From: Liolophura sinensis | Lineage: Eukaryota > Mollusca > Polyplacophora > Chitonida > Chitonidae | Direction of reading: 5' to 3' | DNA: 64,000 nt | NCBI RefSeq assembly: GCF_032854445.1 | Contig: NW_027017984.1 | Coordinates: forward strand, 102,548 to 166,547 | Shown here: piece by piece, positions 48,111-62,300 of the stretch | Position numbering within the stretch: position 1 is the stretch's first letter | Layout of the letters: each line of letters begins with the position of its first letter | Program-made: the position numbers and the translations under genes | Notes under the pieces: model-generated | Seen by the model: only the letters and a program-made list of their open reading frames with translations | Told to the model about the DNA's origin: nothing | Database searches by the model: none

Positions 48111-51100
48111 AAGAACGTCAAATCTTTGGGCTAAGCCCATTTAACTCACCCAGCAATTGCCTTACTTCTAAGTGCAAGACAATCTTAATGTCTTTATCTA
48201 CGTGTAGAAAAAACCACACCATTTGTACGTAAAAAACACAAGGTGACGTTGATACAGTCTGCTGTAAAAAGTTACAACTAAACACTGACCCACTTCAGTA
48301 AGGTGCCAAAAGATGCAGAATTGAGCCAGGCATCGGCAGCTGTTGAAAAATTGCAAATTTCCCTGGTTTCCATGGAGTAAGAGCCGTTGCTGGGCACGTG
48401 ATTATGACATAAATGATCATTCAATTGTCGCTACAGCCAAAAGTATTGGTCGGAGAGCAACGCAGTTTGCACCATTCGATTTCTCGTCACAAAATACGTC
48501 GGAATTAGCCTCTTACCAGCAGCACTGGAACAGTTTTTCCACTTTTGCATTTTTGCCTGGTCTTTTTGTTAATTGAAATCGGCTACACTGTACTCTGTAC
48601 AATCGCGACTGGTCATTACTATATTCAACTTTTGACTATAAGTTATGTGCCCTTCGGTAGCCCAGAAGACCTGAAATCTTTTTGGGCTAAGCCCATTTAA
48701 CTCACCCAGCAATTGCCTTACTTCTAAGTGCAGGACAATCTCAATGTCTTTATCTACGTGTAGAAAAACCACACATTTGTACGTGAAAACCACAAGGTAA
48801 CTTGATACAGTCTGCTGTAAAAAGTACAACTGAACACTGACCCACTTCAGTAAGGTGCCAAAAGATGAGGAATTGAGCCAGGCATCGGCAGCTGTTGAAA
48901 AATTGCAAATTTCCCTGGTTTCCATGGAGTAAGAGCCGTTGCTGGGCACGTGATTATGACATAAATGATCATTCAATTGTCACTACAGGCAAAAGTATTG
49001 GTCGGAGAGCAACGCGGTTTGCACCATTCGATTTGTCGTCACAAAATACGTCGGATTAGCCTCTTACCAGCAGCACTGGAACAGATTTTCCACTTTTGCA
49101 TTTTTGCCTGGTCTTTTTGTTAATTGAAATCGGCTACACTGCACTCTGTACAATCGCGACTGGTCATTACTATATTCAACTTTTGACTATAAGTTATGTG
49201 CCCTTCGGTAGCCCAGAAGACGTCAAATCTTTGGGCCAAGCCCATTTAACTCACCCAGCAATTGCCTTACTTCTAAGTGCAAGACAATCTCAATGTCTTT
49301 ATCTACGTGTAGAAAAACCACACTATTTGTACGTGAAAACCACAAGGTACTTGATACAGTCTGCTGTAAAAAGTACAACTGAACACTGACCCACTTCAGT
49401 AAGGTGCCAAAAGATGAGGAATTGAGCCAGGCATCGGCAGCTGTTGAAAAATTGCAAATTTCCCTGGTTTCCATGGAGTAAGAGCCGTTGCTGGGCACGT
49501 GATTATGACATAAATGATCATTCAATTGTCACTACAGGCAAAAGTATTGGTCGGAGAGCAACACGGTTTGCACCATTCGATTTCTCGTCACAAAATACGT
49601 CGGATTAGCCTCTTACCAGCAGCACTGGAACAGTTTTTCCACTTTTGCATTTTTGCCTGGTCTTTTTGTTAATTGAAATCGGCTACACTGTACTCTGTAC
49701 AATCGCGACTGGTCATTACTATATTCAACTTTTGACTATAAGTTATGTGCCCTTCGGTAGCCCAGAAGACCTCAAATCTTTGGGCTAAGCCCATTTAACT
49801 CACCCAGCAATTGCCTTACTTCTAAGTGCAAGACAATCTCAATGTCTTTATCTACGTGTAGAAAAACCACACCATTTGTACGTGAAAACCACAAGGTACT
49901 TGATACAGTCTGCTGTAAAAAGTACAACTGAACACTGACCCACTTCAGTAAGGTGCCAAAAGATGAGGAATTGAGCCAGGCATCGGCAGCTGTTGAAAAA
50001 TTGCAAATTTCCCTGGTTTCCATGGAGTAAGAGCCGTTGCTGGGCACGTGATTATGACATCAATGCTCATTCAATTGTCACTACAGCCAAAAGTATTGGT
50101 CGGAGAGCAACGCGGTTTGCACCATTCGATTTCTCGTCACAAAATACGTCGGATTAGCCTCTTACCAGCAGCACTGGAACAGTTTTTCCACTTTTGCATT
50201 TTTGCCTGGTCTTTTTGTTAATTGAAACCGGCTACACTGCACTCTGTACAATCGCGACTGGTCATTACTATATTCAACTTTTGACTATAAGTTATGTGCC
50301 CTTTGGTAGCCAAGAAGACCTGAAATCTTTGGGCTAAGCCCATTTAACTCACCCAGCAATTGCCTTAATTCTAAGTGCAAGACACTCTCAATGTCTTTAT
50401 CTACGTGTAGAAAAACCACACCATTTGTACGTGAAAAACACAAGGTACTTGATACAGTCTGCTGTAAAAAGTACAACTGAACACTGACCCACTTCAGTAA
50501 GGTGCCAAAAGATGCAGGAATTGAGCCAGGCATCGGCAGCTGTTGAAAAATTGCAAATTTCCCTGGTTTCCATGGAGTAAGAGCCGTTGCTGGGCACGTG
50601 ATTATGACATAAATTATCATTCAATTGTCACTACAGCCAAAAGTATTGGTCGGAGAGCAACGCGGTTTGCACCATTCGATTTCTCGTCACAAAATACGTC
50701 GGATTAGCCTCTTACCAGCAGCACTGGAACAGTTTTTCCACTTTTGCATTTTTACCTGGTCTTTTTGTTAATTGAAATCGGCTACACTGTACTCTGTACA
50801 ATCGCGACTGGTCATTACTATATTCAACTTTTGACTATAAGTTATGTGCCCTTCGGTAGCCCAGAAGACGTCAAATCTTTGGGCCAAGCCCATTTAACTC
50901 ACCCAGCAATTGCCTTACTTCTAAGTGCAAGACAATCTCAATGTCTTAATCTACGTGTAGAAAAACCACACCATTTGTACGTGAAAAACACAAGGTACTT
51001 GATACCGTCTGCTGTAAAAAGTACAACTGACCACAGACCCACATGAATAAGGCGCCAAAAGATGCGGAATTGAGCCAGGCATCGGCAGCTGTTGAAAAAT

Positions 51101-52254
51101 TGCAAATTTCCCTGGTTTCCATGGAGTAAGAGCCGTTGCTGGGCACGTGATTATGACATAAATTATCATTCAATTGTCACTACAGGCAAAAGTATTGGTC
51201 GGAGAGCAACGCGGTTTGCACCATTCGATTTGTCGTCACAAAATACGTCGGATTAGCCTCTTACCAGCAGCACTGGAACAGTTTTTCCACTTTTGCATTT
51301 TTACCTGGTCTTTTTGTTAATTGAAACCGGCTACACTGCACTCTGTACAATCGCGACTGGTCATTACAATATATTTAACTTTTGACTATAAGTTATGTGC
51401 CCTTCGGTAGCCCAGAAGACGTCAAATCTTTCGGCTAAGCCCATTCAACTCACCCAGCAATTGTCTTACTTCTAAGTGCAAGACAATCTCAATGTCTTTA
51501 TCTACGTGTAGAAAAACCACACCATTTGTACGTGAAAAACACAAGGTACTTGATACAGTCTGCTGTAAAAAGTACAACTGACCACAGACCCACATGAATA
51601 AGGCGCCAAAAGATGCGGAATTGAGCCAGGCATCGGCAGCTGTTGAAAAATTGCAAATTTCCCTGGTTTCCATGGAGTAAGAGCCGTTGCTGGGCACGTG
51701 ATTATGACATCAATGATCATTCACTTGTCACTACAGCCAAAAGTATTGGTCGGAGAGCAACGCGGTTTGCACCATTCGATTTGTCGTCACAAAATACGTC
51801 GGATTAGCCTCTTACCAGCAGCACTGGAACAGTTTTTCCACTTTTGCATTTTTACCTGGTCTTTTTTGTTAATTGAAATCGGCTACACTGTACTCTGTAC
51901 AATCGCGACTGGTCATTACTATATTCAACTTTTGACTATAAGTTATGTGCCCTTCGGTAGCCCAGAAGACGTCAAATCTTTGGGCTAGGCCCATTTAACT
52001 CACCCAGCAATTGTCTTACTTCTAAGTCCAAGACAATCTCAATGTCTTTATCTACGTGTAGAAAAACCACACCATTTGTACATAAATAACACAAGGTACT
52101 TGATACAGTCTGCTGTAAAATGTACAACTAAACACTGACCCACATTTATAAGGTGCCAAAAGATGTGGAGATGGGCCAGGCATCGGCAGCTGTTAAAAAA
52201 TTGCAATTATCCCTGGTTTCCATGGAGTAAGAGCCGTTGCTGGGCACGTGATTA

Positions 52255-55200
52255 TGACATCAATGATCATTGATCTGTCGCTACAGCCAAAGTATTGGTC
52301 GGAGAGCAACGCGGTTTGCACCATTCGATTTCTCGTCACAAAATACGTCGGATTAGCCTCTTACCAGCAGCACTGGAACAGTTTTTCCACTTTTGCATTT
52401 TTACCTGGTCTTTTTGTATTGAAATCGGCTAAACTGAACTCTGTACAATCGCGACTGGTCATTACTATATTCAACTTTTGACTATAAGTTATGTGCCCTT
52501 CGGTAGCCCAGAAGACGTCAAATCTTTCGGCTAAGCCCATTTAACTCACCCAGCAATTGCCTTACTTCTAAGTGCAAGACAATCTTAATGTCTTTATCTA
52601 CGTGTAGAAAAACCAGACCATTTGTACATAAAAAACACAAGGTACTTGATACAGTCTGCTGTAAAAAGTACAACTGAACACTGACCCACTTCAGTAAGGT
52701 GCCAAAAGATGAGGAATTGAGCCAGGCATCGGCAGCTGTTGAAAAATTGCAAATTTCCCTGGTTTCCATGGAGTAAGAGCCGTTGCTGGGCACGTGATTA
52801 TGACATAAATTATCATTCAATTGTCACTACAGCCAAAAGTATTGGTCGGAGAGCAACGCGGTTTGCACCATTCGATTTCTCGTCACAAAATACGTCGGAT
52901 TAGCCTCTTACCAGCAGCACTGGAACAGTTTTTCCACTTTTGCATTTTTACCTGGTCTTTTTGTTAATTGAAATCGGCTACACTGTACTCTGTACAATCG
53001 CGACTGGTCATTACTATATTCAACTTTTGACTATAAGTTATGTGCCCTTCGGTAGCCCAGAAGACGTCAAATCTTTGGGCCAAGCCCATTTAACTCACCC
53101 AGCAATTGCCTTACTTCTAAGTGCAAGACAATCTCAATGTCTTAATCTACGTGTAGAAAAACCACACCATTTGTACGTGAAAAACACAAGGTACTTGATA
53201 CAGTCTGCTGTGAAAAGTACAACTGAACACTGACCCACTTCAGTAAGGTGCCAAAAGATGCGGAATTGAGCCAGGCATCGGCAGCTGTTGAAAAATTGCA
53301 AATTTCCCTGGTTTCCATGGAGTAAGAGCCGTTGCTGGGCACGTGATTATGACATAAATGATCATTCAATTGTCACTACAGCCAAAAGTATTGGTCGGAG
53401 AGCAACGCGGTTTGCACCATTCGATTTGTCGTCACAAAATACGTCGGATTAGCCTCTTACCAGCAGCACTGGAACAGTTTGTCCACTTTTGCATTTTTGC
53501 CTGGTCTTTTTGTTAATTGAAACCGGCTACACTGCACTCTGTACAATCGCGACTGGTCATTACTATATTCAACTTTTGACTATAAGTTATGTGCCCTTCG
53601 GTAGCCCAGAAGACGTCAAATCTTTGGGCCAAGCCCATTTAACTCACCCAGCAATTGCCTTACTTCTAAGTGCAAGACAATCTCAATGTCTTTATCTACG
53701 TGTAGAAAAACCACACCATTTGTACGTGAAAACCACAAGGTACTTGATACAGTCTGCTGTAAAAAGTACAACTGAACACTGACCACTTCAGTAAGGTGCC
53801 AAAAGATGAGGAATTGAGCAGGCATCGGCAGCTGTTGAAAAATTGCAAATTTCCCTGGTTTCCATGGAGTAAGAGCCGTTGCTGGGCACGTGATTATGAC
53901 ATAAATTATCATTCAATTGTCACTACAGCCAAAAGTATTGGTCGGAGAGCAACGCGGTTTGCACCATTCGATTTCTCGTCACAAAATACGTCGGATTAGC
54001 CTCTTACCAGCAGCACTGGAACAGTTTTTCCACTTTTGCATTTTTACCTGGTCTTTTTGTTAATTGAAATCGGCTACACTGTACTCTGTACAATCGCGAC
54101 TGGTCATTACTATATTCAACTTTTGACTATAAGTTATGTGCCCTTCGGTAGCTCGGAAGACGTCAAATCTATCGGCTAAGCCCATTCAACTCACCCAGCA
54201 ATTGTCTTACTTCTAAGTACAAGACAATCTCAATGTCTTTATCTACGTGTAGAAAAACCACACCATTTGTACATAAAAAACACAAGGTACTTAATACAGT
54301 CTGCTGTGAAAAGTACAACTAAACACTGACCCACATTTATAAGGTGCCAAAAGATGTGGAATTGGGCCAGGCATCGGCAGCTGTTAAAAAATTGCAAATA
54401 TCCCTAGTTTCCCATGGAGTAAGAGCCGTTGCTGGGCACGTGATTATGACATAAATGATCATTCAATTGTCACTACAGGCAAAAGTATTGGTCGGAGAGC
54501 AACGCGGTTTGCACCATTCGATTTCTCGTCACAAAATACGTCGGATTAGCCTCTTACCAGCAGCACTGGAACTGTTTTTCCACTTTTGCATTTTTACCTG
54601 GTCTTTTTGTTAATTGAAATCGGCTAAACTGTACTCTGTACAATCGCGACTGGTCATTATATTCAACTTTTGACTATAAGTTATGTGCCCTTCGGTAGCC
54701 CAGAAGACGTCAAATCTTTTGGCTAAGCCCATTTAACTCACCCAGCAATTGTCTTTCCTCTAAGTCCAAGACAATCTCAATGTCTTTATCTACGTGTAGA
54801 AAAACCACACCATTTGTACATAAAAAACACAAGGTACTTGATACAGTCTGCTGTAAAAAGTACAACCTTAAACACTGACCCACATTTATAAGGGTGCCAA
54901 AAGATGTGGAATTGGGCCAGGCATCGGCAGCTGTTAAAAAATTGCAAATATCCCTGGTTTCCATGGAGTAAGAGCCGTTGCTGGGCAAGTGATTATGACA
55001 TAAATGATCATTCAATTGTCGCTACAGCCAAAAGTATTGGTCGGAGAGCAACGCAGTTTGCACCATTCGATTTCTCGTCACAAAATACGTCGGATTAGCC
55101 TCTTACCAGCAGCACTGGAACAGTTTTTCCACTTTTGCATTTTGCCTGGTCTTTTTGTTAATTGAAATCGGCTACACTGTACTCTGTACAATCGCGACTG

Positions 55201-58200
55201 GTCATTACTATATTCAACTTTTGACTATAAGTTATGTGCCCCTTCGGTAGCCCAGAAGACCTGAAATCTTTGGGCTAAGCCCATTTAACTCACCCAGCAA
55301 TTGCCTTAATTCTAAGTGCAAGACAATCTCAATGTCTTTATCTACGTGTAGAAAAACCATTTGTACTTGAAAAACACAAGGTACTTGATACAGTCAGCTG
55401 TAAAAAGTACAACTGACCACAGACCCACATGAATAAGAAGCCAAAAGATGCGGAATTGAGCCAGGCATCGGCAGCTGTTGAAAAATTGCAAATTTCCCTG
55501 GTTTCCATGGAGTAAGAGCCGTTGCTGGGCACGTGATTATGACATAAATTATCATTCAATTGTCACTACAGCCAAAAGTATTGGTCGGAGAGCAACGCGG
55601 TTTGCACCATTCGATTTCTCGTCACAAAATACGTCGGATTAGCCTCTTACCAGCAGCACTGGAACAGTTTTTCCACTTTTGCATTTTTACCTGGTCTTTT
55701 TGTTAATTGAAATCGGCTACACTGTACTCTGTACAATCGCGACTGGTCATTACTATATTCAACTTTTGACTATAAGTTATGTGCCCTTCGGTAGCCCAGA
55801 AGACGTCAAATCTATCGGCGATGCCCATTCAACTCACCCAGCAATTGCCTTACTTCTAAGTCCAAGACAATCTCAATGTCTTTATCTACGTGTAGAAAAA
55901 CCAGACCATTTGTACATAAAAAACACAAGGTACTTGATACAGTCTGCTGTGAAAAGTACAACTAAACACTGACCCACATTTATAAGGTGCCAAATAATGT
56001 GGAATTGGGCCAAGCATTGGCAGCTGTTAAAAAATTGCAAATTTCCCTGGTTTCCATGGAGTAAGAGCCGTTGCTGGGCACGTGATTATGACATCAATGA
56101 TCATTGATCTGTCGCTACAGCCATAAGTATTGGTTGGAGAGCAACGCGGTTTGCACCATTCGATTTCTCGTCACAAAATACGTCGGATTAGCCTCTTACT
56201 AGTAGCACTGGAACAGTTTTTCCACTTTTGCATTTTTGCTTTGTCTTTTTGTTAATTGAAATCGGCTACACTGTACTCTGTACAATCGCGACTGGTCATT
56301 ACTATATTCAACTTTTGACTATAAGTTATGTGCCCTTCGGTAGCCCAGAAGACGACAAATCTTTCGGCTGAGCCCATTTAACTCACCCAGCAATTGCCTT
56401 ACTTCTAAGTGCATGACAATCTTAATGTCTTTCTCTACTTGTAGAAAAACCAGACCATTTGTACATAAAAAACACAAGGTACTTGATACAGTCTGCTGTG
56501 AAAAGTACAACTAAACACTGACCCACATTTATAAGGTGCCAAAAGATGTGGAATTGGCCAGGCATTGGCAGCTGTTAAAAAATTGCAAATATCCTGGTTT
56601 CCATGGAGTAAGAGCCGTTGCTGTGCACGTGATTATGACATCAATGATCATTGATCTGTCGCTACAGCCAAAAGTATTGGTCGGAGAGCAACGCGGTTTG
56701 CACCATTCGATTTCTCGTCACAAAATACGTCGGATTAGCCTCTTACTAGTAGCACTGGAACAGTTTTTCCACTTTTGCATTTTTGCTTTGTCTTTTTGTT
56801 AATTGAAATCGGCTACACTGTACTCTGTACAATCGCGACTGGTCATTACTATATTCAACTTTTGACTATAAGTTATGTGCCCTTCGGTAGCCCAGAAGAC
56901 CTCAAATCTTTGGGCTAGGCCCATTTAACTCACCCAGCAATTGCCTTACTTCTAAGTTGCAAGACAATCTCAATGTCTTTATCTACGTGTAGAAAAACCA
57001 CACCATTTGTACGTGAAAAACACAAGGTACTTGATACAGTCTGCTGTAAAAAGTACAACTGACCACTAACCCACTTCAGTAAGGTGCCAAAAGATGCGGA
57101 ATTGAGCCAGGCATCGGCAGCTGTTGAAAAATTGCAAATTTCCCTGGTTTCCATGGAGTAAGAGCCGTTGCTGGGCACGTGATTATGACATAAATTATCA
57201 TTCAATTGTCACTACAGCCAAAAGTATTGGTCGGAGAGCAACGCGTTTGCACCATTCGATTTCTCGTCACAAAATACGTCGGATTAGCCTCTTACCAGCA
57301 GCACTGGAACAGTTTTTCCACTTTTGCATTTTTCCCTAGTCTTTTTGTTAATTGAAATCGGCTACACTGTACTCTGTACAATCGCGACTGGTCATTACTA
57401 TATTCAACTTTTGACTATAAGTTATGTGCCCTTCGGTAGCCCAGAAGACGTCAAATCTATCGGCGATGCCCATTCAACTCACCCAGCAATTGTCTTACTT
57501 CTAAGTCCAAGACAATCTCAATGTCTTTATCTACGTGTAGAAAAACCAGACCATTTGTACATAAAAAACACAAGGCACTTGATACAGTCTGCTGTGAAAA
57601 GTACAACTAAACACTGACCCACATTTATAAGGTGCCAAATAATGTGGAATTGGGCCAAGCATTGGCAGCTGTTAAAAAATTGCAAATATCCCTGGTTTCC
57701 ATGGAGTAAGAGCCGTTGCTGGGCACGTGATTATGACATCAATGATCATTGATCTGTCGCTACAGCCAAAAGTATTGGTCGGAGAGCAACGCGGTTTGCA
57801 CCATTCGATTTCTCGTCACAAAATACGTCGGATTAGCCTCTTAATAGTATCACTGGAACAGTTTTTCCACTTTTGCATTTTTGCCTGGTCTTTTTGTTAA
57901 TTGAAACCGCTACACTGCACTCTGTACAATCGCGACTGGTCATTACTATATTCAACTTTTGACTATAAGTTATGTGCCCTTCGGTAGCCCAGAAGACGTC
58001 AAATCTTTGGGGCCAAGCCCATTTAACTCACCCAGCAATTGCCTTACTTCTAAGTGCAAGACAATCTCAATGTCTTTATCTACGTGTAGAAAAACCACAC
58101 CATTTGTACGTGAAAACCACAAGGTACTTGATACAGTCTGCTGTAAAAAGTACAACTGAACACTGACCCACTTCAGTAAGGTGCCAAAAGATGAGGAATT

Positions 58201-59385
58201 GAGCCAGGCATCGGCAGCTGTTGAAAAATTGCAAATTTCCCTGGTTTCCATGGAGTAAGAGCCGTTGCTGGGCACGTGATTATGACATAAATTATCATTC
58301 AATTGTCACTACAGCCAAAAGTATTGGTCGGAGAGCAACGCGGTTTGCACCATTCGATTTCTCGTCACAAAATACGTCGGATTAGCCTCTTACCAGCAGC
58401 ACTGGAACAGTTTTCCCACTTTTGCATTTTTACCTGGTCTTTTTGTTAATTGAAATCGGCTACACTGTACTCTGTACAATCGCGACTGGTCATTACTATA
58501 TTCAACTTTTGACTATAAGTTATGTGCCCTTCGGTAGCCCAGAAGGACGTCAAATCTTTGGGCTAAGCCCATTTAACTCACCCAGCAATTGTCTTACTTC
58601 TAAGTCCAAGACAATCTCAATGTCTTTATCTACGTGTAGAAAAACCAGACCATTTGTACATAAAAAACACAAGGTACTTGATACAGTCTGCTGTGAAAAG
58701 TACAACTAAACACTGACCCACATTTATAAGGTGCCAAAAGATGTGGAATTGGGCCAGGCATTGGCAGCTGTTAAAAAATTGCAAATTTCCCTGGTTTCCA
58801 TGGAGTAAGAGCCGTTGCTGGGCAAGTGATTATGACATCAATAATCATTGATCTGTCGCTACAGCCAAAAGTATTGGTCGGAGAGCAACGCGGTTTGCAC
58901 CATTCGATTTCTCGTCACAAAATACGTCGGATTAGCCTCTTACTAGTAGCACTGGAACAGTTTTTTCAACTTTTGCATTTTTGCTTCGTCTTTTTGTTAA
59001 TTGAAATCGGCTTACACTGTACTCTGTACAATCGCGACTGGTCATTACTATATTCAACTTTTGACTATAAGTTATGTGCCCTTCGGTAGCCCAGAAGACG
59101 TCAAATCTTTCGGGTAAGCCCATTTAACTCACCCAGCAATTGTCTTACTTCTAAGTGCAAGACAATCTCAATGTCTTTATCTACGTGTAGAAAAACCACA
59201 CCATTTGTACGTGAAAACACAAGGTACTTGATACAGTCTGCTGTAAAAAGTACAACTGACCACTAACCCACTTCAGTAAGGTGCCAAAAGATGCGAAATT
59301 GAGCCAGGCATCGGCAGCTGTTGAAAAATTGCAAATTTCCCTGGTTTCCATGGAGTAAGAGCCGTTGCTGGGCACGTGATTATGA
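52255..59385 (+). repeat. Thirteen-monomer duplication (7.13 kb), copy 1
   Basis: Unit starts 52460, 53009, 53558, 54105, 54655, 55203, 55748, 56297 and 56844 pair with 59591, 60141, 60689, 61237, 61784, 62334, 62878, 63427 and 63976 at 7129-7132 bp. Shared markers: AGCCAAAGTATTGG (one A short), CAATGTCTTAATCTACG, GTAGCTCGGAAG, CCCTAGTTTCC, CTGGAACTGTTTTTCC, TTGTCTTTCCTCTAAG, a 5-bp deletion in GAAAAACCATTTGTACTTG, ATGAATAAGAAGCC, ATCGGCGATGCCC and GACGACAAATC. Differences include the 3-bp-short unit start at 54655 and CCACACCATTTG versus CCAGACCATTTG in the unit at 54105. Confidence 0.9.
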
Positions 59386-62300
59386 CATCAATGATCATTG
59401 ATCTGTCGCTACAGCCAAAGTATTGGTCGGAGAGCAACGCGGTTTTGCACCATTCGATTTCTCGTCACAAAATACGTCGGATTAGCCTCTTACCAGCAGC
59501 ACTGGAACAGTTTTTCCACTTTTGCATTTTTACCTGGTCTTTTTGTTAATTGAAATCGGCTAAACTAAACTCTGTACAATCGCGACTGGTCATTACTATA
59601 TTCAACTTTTGACTATAAGTTATGTGCCCTTCGGTAGCCCAGAAGACGTCAAATCTTTCGGCTAAGCCCATTTAACTCACCCAGCAATTGCCTTACTTCT
59701 AAGTGCAAGACAATCTTAATGTCTTTATCTACGTGTAGAAAAACCAGACCATTTGTACATAAAAAACACAAGGTACTTGATACAGTCTGCTGTAAAAAGT
59801 ACAACTGAACACTGACCCACTTCAGTAAGGTGCCAAAAGATGAGGAATTGAGCCAGGCATCGGCAGCTGTTGAAAAATTGCAAATTTCCCTGGTTTCCAT
59901 GGAGTAAGAGCCGTTGTCTGGGCACGTGATTATGACATAAATTATCATTCAATTGTCACTACAGCCAAAAGTATTGGTCGGAGAGCAACGCGGTTTGCAC
60001 CATTCGATTTCTCGTCACAAAATACGTCGGATTAGCCTCTTACCAGCAGCACTGGAACAGTTTTTCCACTTTTGCATTTTTACCTGGTCTTTTTGTTAAT
60101 TGAAATCGGCTACACTGTACTCTGTACAATCGCGACTGGTCATTACTATATTCAACTTTTGACTATAAGTTATGTGCCCTTCGGTAGCCAGAAGACGTCA
60201 AATCTTTGGGCCAAGCCCATTTAACTCACCCAGCAATTGCCTTACTTCTAAGTGCAAGACAATCTCAATGTCTTAATCTACGTGTAGAAAAACCACACCA
60301 TTTGTACGTGAAAAACACAAGGTACTTGATACAGTCTGCTGTGAAAAGTACAACTGAACACTGACCCACTTCAGTAAGGTGCCAAAAGATGCGGAATTGA
60401 GCCAGGCATCGGCGGCTGTTGAAAAATTGCAAATTTCCCTGGTTTCCATGGAGTAAGAGCCGTTGCTGGGCACGTGATTATGACATAAATGATCATTCAA
60501 TTGTCACTACAGCCAAAAGTATTGGTCGGAGAGCAACGCGGTTTGCACCATTCGATTTGTCGTCACAAATACGTCGGATTAGCCTCTTACCAGCAGCACT
60601 GGAAACAGTTTGTCCACTTTTGCATTTTTGCCTGGTCTTTTTGTTAATTGAAACCGGCTACACTGCACTCTGTACAATCGCGACTGGTCATTACTATATT
60701 CAACTTTTGACTATAAGTTATGTGCCCTTCGGTAGCCCAGAAGACGTCAAATCTTTGGGCCAAGCCCATTTAACTCACCCAGCAATTGCCTTACTTCTAA
60801 GTGCAAGACAATCTCAATGTCTTTATCTACGTGTAGAAAAACCACACCATTTGTACGTGAAAACCACAAGGTACTTGATACAGTCTGCTGTAAAAAGTAC
60901 AACTGAACACTGACCCACTTCAGTAAGGTGCCAAAAGATGAGGAATTGAGCCAGCATCGGCAGCTGTTGAAAAATTGCAAATTTCCCTGGTTTCCATGGA
61001 GTAAGAGCCGTTGCTGGGCACGTGATTATGACATAAATTATCATTCAATTGTCACTACAGCCAAAAGTATTGGTCGGAGAGCAACGCGGTTTGCACCATT
61101 CGATTTCTCGTCACAAAATACGTCGGATTAGCCTCTTACCAGCAGCACTGGAACAGTTTTTCCACTTTTGCATTTTTACCTGGTCTTTTTTGTTATTGAA
61201 ATCGGCTACACTGTACTCTGTACAATCGCGACTGGTCATTACTATATTCAACTTTTGACTATAAGTTATGTGCCCTTCGGTAGCTCGGAAGACGTCAAAT
61301 CTATCGGCTAAGCCCATTCAACTCACCCAGCAATTGTCTTACTTCTAAGTACAAGACAATCTCAATGTCTTTATCTACGTGTAGAAAAACCAGACCATTT
61401 GTACATAAAAAACACAAGGTACTTGATACAGTCTGCTGTGAAAAGTACAACTAAACACTGACCCACATTTATAAGGTGCCAAAGATGTGGAATTGGGCCA
61501 GGCATCGGCAGCTGTTAAAAAATTGCAATATCCCTAGTTTCCATGGAGTAAGAGCCGTTGCTGGGCACGTGATTATGACATAAATGATCATTCAATTGTC
61601 ACTACAGGCAAAAGTATTGGTCGGAGAGCAACGCGGTTTGCACCATTCGATTTCTCGTCACAAAATACGTCGGATTAGCCTCTTACCAGCAGCACTGGAA
61701 CTGTTTTTCCACTTTTGCATTTTTACCTGGTCTTTTTGTTAATTGAAATCGGCTAAACTGTACTCTGTACAATCGCGACTGGTCATTACTATATTCAACT
61801 TTTGACTATAAGTTATGTGCCCTTCGGTAGCCCAGAAGACGTCAAATCTTTTGGCTAAGCCCATTTAACTCACCCAGCAATTGTCTTTCCTCTAAGTCCA
61901 AGACAATCTCAATGTCTTTATCTACGTGTAGAAAAACCAGACCATTTGTACATAAAAAACACAAGGTACTTGATACAGTCTGCTGTAAAAAGTACAACTA
62001 AACACTGACCCACATTTATAAGGTGCCAAAAGATGTGGAATTGGGCCAGGCATCGGCAGCTGTTAAAAAATTGCAAATATCCCTGGTTTCCATGGAGTAA
62101 GAGCCGTTGCTGGGCAAGTGATTATGACATAAATGATCATTCAATTGTCGCTACAGCCAAAAGTATTGGTCGGAGAGCAACGCAGTTTGCACCATTCGAT
62201 TTCTCGTCACAAAATACGTCGGATTAGCCTCTTACCAGCAGCACTGGAACAGTTTTTCCCACTTTTGCATTTTTGCCTGGTCTTTTTGTTAATTGAAATC

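Larger units (their letters stand above)
43665..54654 (+). repeat. Monomers 81-100 (catalogue with type)
   Basis: Unit starts and type: 43665 A; 44213 A with ~21-bp deletion; 44744 C; 45299 A; 45850 A; 46409 C; 46960 A; 47509 A; 48058 A; 48614 A; 49165 A; 49714 A; 50263 A; 50813 C; 51362 C; 51914 B; 52460 A; 53009 A; 53558 A; 54105 B. Lengths are irregular here (531, 555, 551, 559, 551, 549, 549, 556, 551 from 44213 on), because of many 1-bp indels. Units 45850 and 51362 start CATTACAATATATTTAAC, like 40914. Type B returns at 51914. No non-satellite sequence is visible. Confidence 0.93.
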
